From Nitrospirae bacterium GWC2_42_7 (GTDB taxonomy: Bacteria; Nitrospirota; Thermodesulfovibrionia; Thermodesulfovibrionales; UBA6898), in NCBI GenBank assembly GCA_001803645.1, contig MHDW01000108.1, positions 22,463 to 30,924 of the forward strand: a DNA stretch of 8,462 nt, written 5' to 3'. Below are positions 1-7,679 of the stretch, piece after piece. A model generated the notes under the pieces. The model did no database searches, was not told where the DNA came from, and saw only the letters and a program-made list of their open reading frames with translations. The number at the start of each line of letters is the position of its first letter. Position 1 is the stretch's first letter. The position numbers and the translations under genes were made by a program.

Positions 1-293
1 TTGTATTTGAACTCTATCACCAGATATGCGAGTATCAGACACCAGACAAAGAAGATAAGCGATTCATAGAGGTTTGTCAGCGGAACAGCCCTTAACCATC
101 CCATCTGTCCGATCTCCTTGAATTCAGCCCACCTGATAAAAACAGCTAGGGTCTGCGAGACAAAGCCGACTACTGTGATCGCAGTTGCAGTAATGCCGAT
201 CTGGTTTTTCCTGAACGCAAGATAAAAGATATATGTGATCATGGCAAGAATGTAAGCTATGGTCGATATTCCGAAAAAGATTGAACTGCTCAT
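1..293 (-). CDS. ccsB: Cytochrome c biogenesis protein CcsB/CcsA (ResC-type), N-terminal part, cut by window edge
   Basis: System II cytochrome c maturation membrane protein. With ResB it exports haem and attaches it to CXXCH apocytochromes on the outer face of the cytoplasmic membrane. Only the first 97 codons are in the window, about a third of a typical CcsB/ResC. Three hydrophobic segments are visible, near residues 3-24, 35-50 and 79-95. The family signature PLTNLYESLIFFVWC lies just before and within the third. The ATG follows the resB stop directly (TAAATG), with an AGGGGG Shine-Dalgarno inside the end of resB, so the two genes are surely co-transcribed and probably translationally coupled. 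The haem-binding WWD domain and its histidines would lie beyond the left edge. Naming varies (ccsA, ccsB, resC); the family call is firm, the symbol less so. Confidence 0.9.
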   Translation of the reverse strand, partial: MSSSIFFGISTIAYILAMITYIFYLAFRKNQIGITATAITVVGFVSQTLAVFIRWAEFKEIGQMGWLRAVPLTNLYESLIFFVWCLILAYLVIEFKY

Positions 294-1739
294 TTATTTA
301 TTGCCCCCTTTTGCTCCGGCGTTAAGAAAACCCGCCAGTTTCTCGATCTTCTTTTCGAAGGATGCCCTGTTTTTATTTGCAGATGCTCCAATTGATATTT
401 TTGATGTATTCTTTTCCTCAACGACATTAATCCATATTCTTCTGTGGCTCATAAAAAATGTCATGTAAAGACCTATTGACATAATAATGCATCCAAGATA
501 AACAATTCCAACACCAGGATCTTTCCTAACCTGCAGGCCTGTATATTCAACCCCCCAATAGGTCAGGAACTCCACCCTGTTTCCATCGCGCAGTTCCCAT
601 GTCTGAGGATATCTCTTAAGTATCCATCCTGAAAATGTCTCTTTGCCTGATTCCATGAACTCGATAAATATAGCCGGGTTCACCATTTTATCGCCGTAAG
701 TAAATGGCTTTCCGCTTTGGTCAAGAGCAAGCGCGGGGCTGAAGTTGGTTATCTTCCCTTCTACTGAAGTGCCGGGAATAGTAAAAGTATCCTCGAGTTT
801 AAGGTTGACCTCTGCTGCCTTGCCGTCCTTGGAAATCAGCCTTAACATAATGATGCCATTCTGAAAATTATTGGAGGTTGGGCCAAAACTGGACTGGTAA
901 AAAGTCACTCCTTCAAAGGAAAGAGGGTCATTTACTACAATAGGCCTGCTTTGTATTACCATCTTCCCGTTTTTTATTACTGTCAGCCAGCTTTTGTACG
1001 CCTTTGGCATATCAGAGCCTTCATAGTATTCAACCTCAAAATTATCGCATCGTATCTCAAAACCGAGCGGAAAAGGTTTACCGTTATCATAAGCAACAGG
1101 CGAGATCTCTCCCTCCGGGAGACTCAAATAGCCGCTGAATCCAAACTTCATTCCTATAACTCCGCCGATCAGTATAATTAGTATGCTGAGATGGGTTATG
1201 TAGACGCCAAGACGTGAGAAATTACCTTTTTCAGCATAAAATTGAAGGCCATTCTCTGTCTGTGTCTCTAATGGCTTAAAACCGGTCTTATTAAAAGCTT
1301 CAAGGATTGCATCTCTGATATTCTCTCCCTTTGCTTTGATCGAAAGCGCCTTTCTTATAGACATCTTTTCGAGATGTTCCTGACTTAAAGGCTGAATTTT
1401 TTCCTTTACAAGTTTTAATATTCTCGGCAGCCTGTCAAGGGAGCAAATTATCAGGTTTGCTGCAAAGATAAAGAGCAGGGTCTCGAACCACCATGAATGG
1501 TACATGTTCATGAAACCAAGACTGTCTAGGACGCTGTATATGCTATGGGCGGTTTCTTGGCTGACTCCAAACATCTTTACAATAATTGTGATGTTTTTCC
1601 CCGGCTCGGAATTCTGTTCAAGGAGAGTGCCGACAATCGAAGTCAGCCCGATTGCCGAAAATATTATAACGGCCAGAGTTACAGATGCAAAAAAATCCCA
1701 GATCTTTTCGACGATTGTTTTCTTGTTTGTTTCTTCCAA
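294..1739 (-). CDS. resB: ResB/Ccs1-family cytochrome c biogenesis protein
   Basis: Partner of CcsB in System II cytochrome c biogenesis; family members hold apocytochrome and help route haem. The 481-residue product has the usual layout. Membrane segments lie near residues 19-41, 84-101, 177-196 and 410-430, with a large extracytoplasmic domain between the third and fourth (about 200-405). Family hallmarks are the N-terminal segment ending GTLLEQ, the WWFETLLF helix, the conserved His183 in the third helix (THLS), and GVTFYQSSFG in the large domain. A basic cytoplasmic tail follows the last helix. The start is TTG, with AGGAG nine bases upstream; the next in-frame Met would remove the first membrane helix, so TTG is preferred. 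The neighbouring ccsB confirms the role. A possible promoter lies in the 70-base gap upstream, so the pair may be transcribed separately from the translation operon. Confidence 0.93.
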   Translation of the reverse strand: MEETNKKTIVEKIWDFFASVTLAVIIFSAIGLTSIVGTLLEQNSEPGKNITIIVKMFGVSQETAHSIYSVLDSLGFMNMYHSWWFETLLFIFAANLIICSLDRLPRILKLVKEKIQPLSQEHLEKMSIRKALSIKAKGENIRDAILEAFNKTGFKPLETQTENGLQFYAEKGNFSRLGVYITHLSILIILIGGVIGMKFGFSGYLSLPEGEISPVAYDNGKPFPLGFEIRCDNFEVEYYEGSDMPKAYKSWLTVIKNGKMVIQSRPIVVNDPLSFEGVTFYQSSFGPTSNNFQNGIIMLRLISKDGKAAEVNLKLEDTFTIPGTSVEGKITNFSPALALDQSGKPFTYGDKMVNPAIFIEFMESGKETFSGWILKRYPQTWELRDGNRVEFLTYWGVEYTGLQVRKDPGVGIVYLGCIIMSIGLYMTFFMSHRRIWINVVEEKNTSKISIGASANKNRASFEKKIEKLAGFLNAGAKGGNK

Positions 1740-1748
1740 AGCAATATT

Positions 1749-1753
1749 CTCCT
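1749..1753 (-). promoter_or_regulatory. Ribosome binding site of resB (AGGAG)
   Basis: AGGAG on the minus strand, nine bases before the TTG at 1739. It supports the non-ATG start of resB, since no ATG is available upstream of the first membrane helix. Confidence 0.55.
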
Positions 1754-1765
1754 AAAGATTAGTCT

Positions 1766-1793
1766 AATATAATAAAATTTTTATCCGGGACAA
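1766..1793 (-). promoter_or_regulatory. Possible sigma-70-type promoter for resB-ccsB
   Basis: On the minus strand TTGTCC (1793-1788, four of six matches to the -35 consensus) is followed after 16 bases by TATATT (1771-1766, five of six matches to the -10 consensus). This would start transcription near 1759, just ahead of the AGGAG of resB. The gap is AT-rich, so a chance match is possible. No terminator hairpin is evident after the upstream ykgJ-like gene, so read-through remains likely. Confidence 0.35.
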
Positions 1794-1809
1794 CACAAGG
1801 ATTTACTGG

Positions 1810-2328
1810 TTAAAGCGTATAATTCCGCACAATGTCAGTAACCAGCATCTCATCGCCGGCAATCTCACGGTATTTTTTGCGGAATTCCTTGATCATTTCC
1901 ATCCATGCTTCTGCCAAATACCGCAAAGTTTCATCAAACTCTGTATATTCCTTGGGTATCTTCTCCATGCTGTCATAAAGAGAACCGCAGAAATACCAGT
2001 TGCATCCCGAAGGCCTTATGCTGCGTTCAAGCACGCAACCATTTCCAGAAAGAAACTGACACGGCTCTTTGTCATCAAGATGCTTATACTTATGCGGAGT
2101 CAGTCCAAGTGCATAAATGTATATCAGGTCTTCAGAGTTGTAATATGCGTGACGGTTGATACAGCAGACTTTTTCACATTCAGGACATACAACCGAAGTG
2201 TTCTGGTGTATAAATGGGTCTATTTCCTCTATCCCTTCTTTGACCTTCAGGGAAAGTTCAATGACCTTGCTTAAATCCTTTTTGTTGTTTTTAAAGAATT
2301 CTTCGATATGAAACTGAGGTTTGTTCAT
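1810..2328 (-). CDS. YkgJ/CxxCxxCC-type cysteine-cluster protein, function unknown
   Basis: A soluble protein of 172 residues with eight cysteines spaced as in the YkgJ family. From the chosen start these are a CxxCxxxCC cluster near residues 48-56, Cys90, Cys98, and two more at about 109 and 114 following an RPSGC motif. The family is thought to bind zinc or an iron-sulfur cluster; no enzymatic role is established. An N-terminal helical region precedes the cluster and a charged helix follows it. The start is uncertain. The ATG at 2328 lacks a clear ribosome binding site; a TTG at 2343 would add five residues and lies nine bases after the dksA-like stop, also without a good site. Either way it closes the gene run that begins with rpsB. 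I see no signal peptide or membrane segment. Confidence 0.75.
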   Translation of the reverse strand: MNKPQFHIEEFFKNNKKDLSKVIELSLKVKEGIEEIDPFIHQNTSVVCPECEKVCCINRHAYYNSEDLIYIYALGLTPHKYKHLDDKEPCQFLSGNGCVLERSIRPSGCNWYFCGSLYDSMEKIPKEYTEFDETLRYLAEAWMEMIKEFRKKYREIAGDEMLVTDIVRNYTL

Positions 2329-2352
2329 AAGAGGAAAGAACAAAAGTTGCTT

Positions 2353-3048
2353 TCAGCGCAGATCTTCTTTCTCTATCGCTTCAAGTCTTTCTTTGTCTTC
2401 CTGGCAGTTTATGCACAAAGTTGCAGAAGGCATGATACTTAATCTCTTTTCGCTTATTTCGTCACCGCACTCTTCACAGATACCATAAGTATCTTCAGCT
2501 ATTTTCCTTAGCGCTTCATTTATTTCGAACAAGGTACTTCTTTGTGTAGTCAGGCGCATAAGATTCAGATCTTCTGATGTGTCTACAACTGCCCAGTCGT
2601 CGTCAAGCGCTGTGTCAACAAGCTGGCGGTTTTCCCCGCTGATGTATTTGGCTAACTCTTCCTTTGCCTCTTTCAGAATGCTATCTCTCTTTGCTATGAG
2701 ACTTTTTCTGAGCAAATGAAGCCTCTCGCCGTTTGTCTTAATATTTTTAGCAGGTTTGGCTCTTTGGGATTGCTTCTTTTTAGGAAGTTTTGTTGCAGCA
2801 ACGATCTTTTTCTTCGGCTTTGCCGGGCTTTTTACTTTTGAAGCTGTTTTGACAAAAACCTTTTTTTTGACTATTTTTACCAGGGCTGTCAACTTCTTCT
2901 TTGCAGGTTTTTTTAGTTTTGAGACCTTAACCGGTTTTATGGGATTTTTCCTCTGTTGTTTTTTGCCTTTACCGGCATTAGATTTTTTCGATGAAACCGC
3001 TGCCTTTTTCTTTTCAAAAGGCAGTTTGATTTTCTTCCTCACAGCCAT
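2353..3048 (-). CDS. DksA/TraR-family C4 zinc-finger protein with long lysine-rich N-terminal tail
   Basis: A 231-residue protein in two parts. Residues 1-105 are a histone-H1-like tail with 38 lysines, repeated Ala/Pro/Lys motifs and a single acidic residue (Glu12). Residues 106-231 form a DksA/TraR-like unit: a helical hairpin whose tip is the acidic stretch around 148-160, then a C4 zinc finger (Cys191, Cys194, Cys212, Cys215) with the usual KRL, P and LC spacing. DksA relatives enter the RNA polymerase secondary channel and alter initiation with or without ppGpp. The tail would suit DNA or RNA binding, but that is inference. E. coli DksA is about 150 residues with no such tail. The ATG overlaps the stop of the preceding small gene (TAATG), with only a weak GAAAGAAG site, which suggests translational coupling. 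Whether it works as a true DksA is not shown, so no symbol is given. Confidence 0.85.
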   Translation of the reverse strand: MAVRKKIKLPFEKKKAAVSSKKSNAGKGKKQQRKNPIKPVKVSKLKKPAKKKLTALVKIVKKKVFVKTASKVKSPAKPKKKIVAATKLPKKKQSQRAKPAKNIKTNGERLHLLRKSLIAKRDSILKEAKEELAKYISGENRQLVDTALDDDWAVVDTSEDLNLMRLTTQRSTLFEINEALRKIAEDTYGICEECGDEISEKRLSIMPSATLCINCQEDKERLEAIEKEDLR

Positions 3049-3185
3049 TATTTTGATTCTTCTTTCTTTCCTTCTTCTTTATATACTTCAATGATGCTTC
3101 TTATTTTAATGCCTGCCTGCTGAAGAGCCTTTTGAACATCAGGGAGTTTGGCATCTTCCACTTTCAACATAAAATTGCTGTTCAT
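3048..3185 (-). CDS. Small 45-residue protein between frr and the dksA-like gene, unknown function
   Basis: Not a recognised family. The reading frame runs from an ATG at 3185, three bases after the frr stop, to a TAA that overlaps the ATG of the dksA-like gene (TAATG). A near-ideal GGAGGT lies seven bases before the ATG, inside the last codons of frr; frr has no use for it, so it argues strongly for translation. The 45 residues suggest a beta-alpha-beta unit: a hydrophobic strand (about 4-11), a helix (14-25) ending AGI, a second strand (27-36), then a charged Glu/Lys tail. This resembles half of a ferredoxin-like or ACT fold, by appearance only. There is no signal peptide, membrane segment or cysteine. 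It fills the gap exactly, as a genuine operon member would. Confidence 0.7.
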   Translation of the reverse strand: MNSNFMLKVEDAKLPDVQKALQQAGIKIRSIIEVYKEEGKKEESK

Positions 3186-3188
3186 TTC

Positions 3189-5085
<1,897 letters not shown>

Positions 5086-5089
<4 letters not shown>

Positions 5090-5850
5090 TCTGTTGCCTC
5101 CGCAACTGCCTCTGTCTCGATCTTCTCTGAGATCTGTTCCTTCTCGGCTTCCTGCTGGGCCTTTTTGTTGATCGCCTCCCTGCCTTCGATTGTGGCCTCT
5201 GCCATCTTTGATGTTATAAGTTTTATAGCCCTTATCGCATCATCATTTCCTGGAATGACATAATCAATATCATCCGGATCGCAGTTTGTATCAACAACAG
5301 CAACGATAGGAATAGACAATTTTTTGGCCTCTGCAATGCCGATCTTTTCTTTTTTGGGATCAATGATAAACAACACTCCGGGAAGTTCTTTCATGTTTTT
5401 TATCCCCGAAAGATTTTTGTCAAGTTTTGCCCTTTCCTTTTCAAGCCCTGCTGCCTCTCTCTTTGTCAGCAGATTCATCGTGCCGTCTTCTTTCATGGCT
5501 TCGATCTTTTTCAGCCTCTCGATGCTCTTCTTTACTGTAAGGAAATTTGTGAGCATGCCGCCGAGCCACCTCTGGTTGACATGAAAGGCATTTGCCCTTT
5601 GCGATTCTTCCATAATGGAATCCTGTGCCTGTTTTTTTGTTCCGACAAAAAGAACACCAGCGCCTGATGCTGAAATATCCCTGACAAAATTATAGGCTTC
5701 TTCAAGCCCCTTCATGGTTTTCTGCAGGTCTATGATATAGATACCGTTTCTCTCACCAAAGATATACTTTTTCATCTTCGGGTTCCAGCGTTTCACCTGA
5801 TGGCCGAAATGTACTCCAGCCTCAAGCAGTTCCTTCATTGTTGCTACCAT
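5086..5850 (-). CDS. rpsB: 30S ribosomal protein S2
   Basis: Small-subunit protein that binds late in assembly, near the S1 site. The 254-residue product from ATG 5850 starts in the canonical way ([14 protein letters not shown] after three extra residues). It carries [25 protein letters not shown] at 21-45, VGTKKQAQ at 69-76, [12 protein letters not shown] at 92-103, and [29 protein letters not shown] at 181-209. The C-terminus is a low-complexity Glu/Ala/Lys tail, common in the family. GAGGAGG at 5863-5857 lies six bases before this ATG; an in-frame TTG at 5898 would add 16 residues absent from other S2 proteins and is rejected. It leads the operon and has a structured leader that could serve feedback by S2. 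Confidence 0.98.
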
Positions 5851-5856
5851 TTGCTT

Positions 5857-5863
5857 CCTCCTC
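5857..5863 (-). promoter_or_regulatory. Ribosome binding site of rpsB (GAGGAGG)
   Basis: GAGGAGG on the minus strand, six bases before ATG 5850; it settles the start of S2. A second, weaker site (GGAGG at 5878-5874) lies 11 bases further upstream without a start codon suitably placed. Confidence 0.75.
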
Positions 5864-5882
5864 GGTTTTTTTACCTCCGCCT

Positions 5883-5917
5883 GTTCTGAAAACCCCAAAG
5901 GGGACCAAATGCAGAAC
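5883..5917 (-). promoter_or_regulatory. Hairpin in the rpsB leader, candidate S2 autoregulatory element
   Basis: The minus-strand leader can fold into a two-tier hairpin. An outer stem GTTCTG (5917-5912) pairs with CAGAAC (5888-5883), and an inner stem CCCC (5903-5900) pairs with GGGG (5896-5893) over a TTT loop, with an asymmetric internal loop between them that may add G-U pairs. It ends about 20 bases before the rpsB ribosome binding site. S2 is known to repress rpsB-tsf through the leader in Gammaproteobacteria; a similar role here is inferred from position alone, and I do not match it to a known motif. Confidence 0.45.
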
Positions 5918-5974
5918 TGTAGCCGGCGTGTGAATTTTTAATTCTGAAAAATATTCAGGTTAGGAGATTAACAT

Positions 5975-5997
5975 AAAAAAGCCTTATTTTTCAAGGC
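5975..5997 (-). terminator. Possible short intrinsic terminator on the minus strand in the divergent region
   Basis: On the minus strand GCCTT (5997-5993) and AAGGC (5985-5981) pair over a seven-base loop and are followed directly by six T (5980-5975). The five-pair stem is short for a working terminator. It lies upstream of rpsB and ahead of the promoter of the divergent mqnB, so it would stop antisense transcription leaving mqnB, or act early in a long rpsB leader. Its role is unclear. Confidence 0.3.
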
Positions 5998-6000
5998 GAG

Positions 6001-6009
6001 TGATATAAT
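6001..6009 (+). promoter_or_regulatory. Extended -10 promoter of mqnB-mqnD
   Basis: TGATATAAT matches the extended -10 consensus (TGn followed by a perfect TATAAT at 6004-6009). No convincing -35 hexamer lies 16-18 bases upstream, as is common for extended -10 promoters. Transcription would start near 6016, giving a leader of about 29 bases before the ATG at 6045. On the other strand, TTGTAA (6030-6025) and TATATC (6007-6002) with 17-base spacing form a weak overlapping match that could serve rpsB. Confidence 0.5.
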
Positions 6010-6044
6010 ATTTACATTTGAGAATTACAAATTTGAGGACTGAA

Positions 6045-6812
6045 ATGAAAAAATACGAAATTGGATTGATAGCCTCCGTGGCCTTTGAAGCCGGAGATAT
6101 CCTCAAAAAGCTTAAGAACGCGAAAAAAGTCAGGGAAGGATTTTTCACGGGCAGGCTTTTCGGCAAAAAAATAGTCCTTGCAATCTCAGGTATCGGGAAG
6201 ACAAATGCAGCATATGCAGCAACACTTCTTGTCGAAAAATATGCTCCTGCTTTAATAATAAATTTCGGAATAGGCGGAGCCTACCCATCTTCAGGGCTTA
6301 ATGTTGGCGATATTGCAGTTGCCGAAAAAGAGATATACGGAGATGAGGGGGTCCTTGTTAAAGAAGGTTTTAGTGATTTGCGATTGACTGGGTTCCCGAT
6401 CCTAAAAAAGGGAAATATAAAATATTTTAACGAGTTTCCACTGGATAAGACATTTTTCAAGAAGACTGTTAAATCTTTTAAATCAAAACACCCCCCCATC
6501 CCCCCCTTGGTAAGGGGGGGCGAGGGGGGGGTGAAGTTCAGATCCGGCAGATTTGTCACTGTCTCGACCTGCACCGGCACAAAAAAACGCTCACTCGAAC
6601 TTGAAAGAAAATATAACGCAATCTGTGAAAATATGGAAGGCGCTGCAATTGCTCATATATGCGCAATGTATGATATTCCGATGATCGAGATAAGAGGGAT
6701 AAGCAATATTGTCGAAAACAGGGACATAAAAAAATGGGATATACAACTCGCATCTGAAAATTGCCAGATGGCTGTAATAGAACTTATTAAGACCCTCGGG
6801 GATACTCTTTAA
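6045..6812 (+). CDS. mqnB: Futalosine hydrolase
   Basis: Cleaves futalosine (or aminodeoxyfutalosine) to dehypoxanthinyl futalosine and the base in the futalosine route to menaquinone; a cytosolic relative of MTA/SAH nucleosidase. The 255-residue product shows the family features: a GIGKTNAA phosphate-side loop at 49-56, NFGIGGAYPSSGLNVGDI at 73-90, TCTGT at 175-179, the nucleoside-binding ENMEGAAIAHIC at 195-206, and EIRGISNIVENRDIKKWD at 215-232. The ATG at 6045 is preceded by GAGGA with a five-base spacer; an upstream TTG at 6018 is not needed. Residues 149-163 (H-PP-I-PP-L-V-R-GG-E-GG-V) come from a palindromic repeat in a loop ahead of the core C-terminal half, explaining a length above the usual 200-235. 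The frame stays open and the catalytic motifs are kept, so it is probably functional. The stop overlaps the mqnD start. Confidence 0.93.
   Translation: MKKYEIGLIASVAFEAGDILKKLKNAKKVREGFFTGRLFGKKIVLAISGIGKTNAAYAATLLVEKYAPALIINFGIGGAYPSSGLNVGDIAVAEKEIYGDEGVLVKEGFSDLRLTGFPILKKGNIKYFNEFPLDKTFFKKTVKSFKSKHPPIPPLVRGGEGGVKFRSGRFVTVSTCTGTKKRSLELERKYNAICENMEGAAIAHICAMYDIPMIEIRGISNIVENRDIKKWDIQLASENCQMAVIELIKTLGDTL
6489..6533 (+). repeat. 45-nt C/G-run palindromic repeat inserted in frame in mqnB
   Basis: The left arm reads CA, seven C, AT, seven C, TT; the right arm reads AA, seven G, CGA, eight G, TG, around a GGT loop. The arms pair almost fully apart from the AT/CGA mismatch. The length is exactly 15 codons, so the frame is kept, encoding a Pro-rich half and a Gly-rich half. 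Similar C6-7/G6-7 palindromes occur as dispersed elements in several bacterial groups, from memory rather than a search. Only one copy is in this window, so its repetitive nature is inferred. Confidence 0.75.
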
Positions 6813-7663
6813 TGAAAACACTTTCTCTCGGTTACTCCCCTTGCCCTAACGACACATTCATCTTCTATGCCCTTGTGCATAAGAAGATCGACACAGGAGA
6901 TCTTATGTTCAAGGAAATGCTACTAGATGTCGAGACCTTGAATCAGATGGCCGTAAATTCAGAGCTTGATATCACAAAGGTGTCTTTTCATGCGTTCGGA
7001 CATCTGAGGGACAAATACTGCCTCCTTCATTCAGGCGGAGCACTCGGCAAGGGCTGCGGCCCGTTAATTGTTGCAAGGGAAGATTTTGACATTAATAATC
7101 TGAAAGAAAAATCAATCGCGGTTCCCGGTAATCTGACAACAGCATTTCTTCTTCTAAAACTTTATCTTGCCCCCTCACTCCTCACTCCTCACTCCTTACC
7201 TGCTTTCATAGTAATGCCTTTTGATAAGATCATAGACGCTGTCAGGAACAGGGAAGTAGATGCAGGGCTGATTATCCATGAAAGCAGGTTCACATATCAG
7301 GATTCAGGCCTGAGAAAAGTTATTGACCTTGGAGAATGGTGGGAAGAAGAGACCGGCCTTCCTATACCTCTTGGATGTATTCTTGCAAAAAGAGGACTTG
7401 GCAAAGAACTGATCAGGGAGATAGATTCACTGATAAGAAAAAGCATAGAATATGCGATATCGAACAGAAATGAGCCTGAATCCTACATCAAAATGCACTC
7501 TCAGGAATTAGCAGATGAGGTCATAAGACAGCACATAAACCTTTATGTCAATAATTATTCGATTGACCTGGGAGATGACGGTATACATGCTATTGAAGAA
7601 CTTTTCAGACGTGCAGAAGAAAAAGGAATAATACCAAAATCCTCAAAGCCTTTTTTTGCCTGA
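6812..7663 (+). CDS. mqnD: 1,4-dihydroxy-6-naphthoate synthase
   Basis: Converts cyclic dehypoxanthinyl futalosine to 1,4-dihydroxy-6-naphthoate, the ring precursor of menaquinone. The fold is that of periplasmic-binding proteins, but there is no signal peptide and the enzyme is cytosolic. The 283 residues carry the family motifs: LGYSPCPNDTFIFYAL at 6-21, KVSFHAFGHLRDKY at 56-69, SGGALGKGCGPLIV at 74-87, AGLIIHESRFTY at 151-162, and DLGEWWEEETGLPIPLG at 172-188. His156 is likely the residue equivalent to the proposed base in the Thermus enzyme. Residues 122-128 are encoded by a triplicated 7-nt repeat, in a loop between the SIAVPG segment and MPFDKI. The ATG overlaps the mqnB stop (TAATG), so the pair is coupled. 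mqnA, mqnC and mqnE are not in the window. Confidence 0.95.
   Translation: MKTLSLGYSPCPNDTFIFYALVHKKIDTGDLMFKEMLLDVETLNQMAVNSELDITKVSFHAFGHLRDKYCLLHSGGALGKGCGPLIVAREDFDINNLKEKSIAVPGNLTTAFLLLKLYLAPSLLTPHSLPAFIVMPFDKIIDAVRNREVDAGLIIHESRFTYQDSGLRKVIDLGEWWEEETGLPIPLGCILAKRGLGKELIREIDSLIRKSIEYAISNRNEPESYIKMHSQELADEVIRQHINLYVNNYSIDLGDDGIHAIEELFRRAEEKGIIPKSSKPFFA
7175..7195 (+). repeat. Three tandem copies of TCACTCC in mqnD
   Basis: TCACTCC occurs three times without change at 7175-7181, 7182-7188 and 7189-7195, followed by an imperfect partial copy (TTACC). Three units make 21 bases, so the frame is kept and residues 122-128 (S-L-L-T-P-H-S) result. Gain or loss of one unit would shift the frame. 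The stretch is pyrimidine-only except for one A per unit, unlike the surrounding coding sequence. Confidence 0.85.
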
Positions 7664-7679
7664 TCACAAGATTTAGTAT

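Noticed and set aside
2756..3094. Phe-rich open frame on the plus strand opposite the DksA-like gene
   Set aside because: It is the mirror of the lysine-rich tail (AAA/AAG codons read as TTT/CTT). It has no ribosome binding site context or family likeness, and it lies antisense to a well-supported gene.
5851..5898. Earlier TTG start for S2 adding 16 residues
   Set aside because: GAGGAGG lies ideally before ATG 5850, the extra residues are not part of known S2 proteins, and the region forms the leader hairpin. The same reasoning rejects the TTG starts at 4506 for pyrH, 3761 for frr and 6018 for mqnB.
6489..6533. Insertion sequence or rho-independent terminator at the C/G palindrome
   Set aside because: There is no transposase, target duplication or T-tract. 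The frame runs through it and the enzyme is complete on both sides, so a small palindromic repeat is the better reading.
7171..7200. CRISPR-like array at the TCACTCC repeats
   Set aside because: The units are 7 nt, directly adjacent with no spacers, and lie inside an intact mqnD frame; it is a simple tandem repeat.
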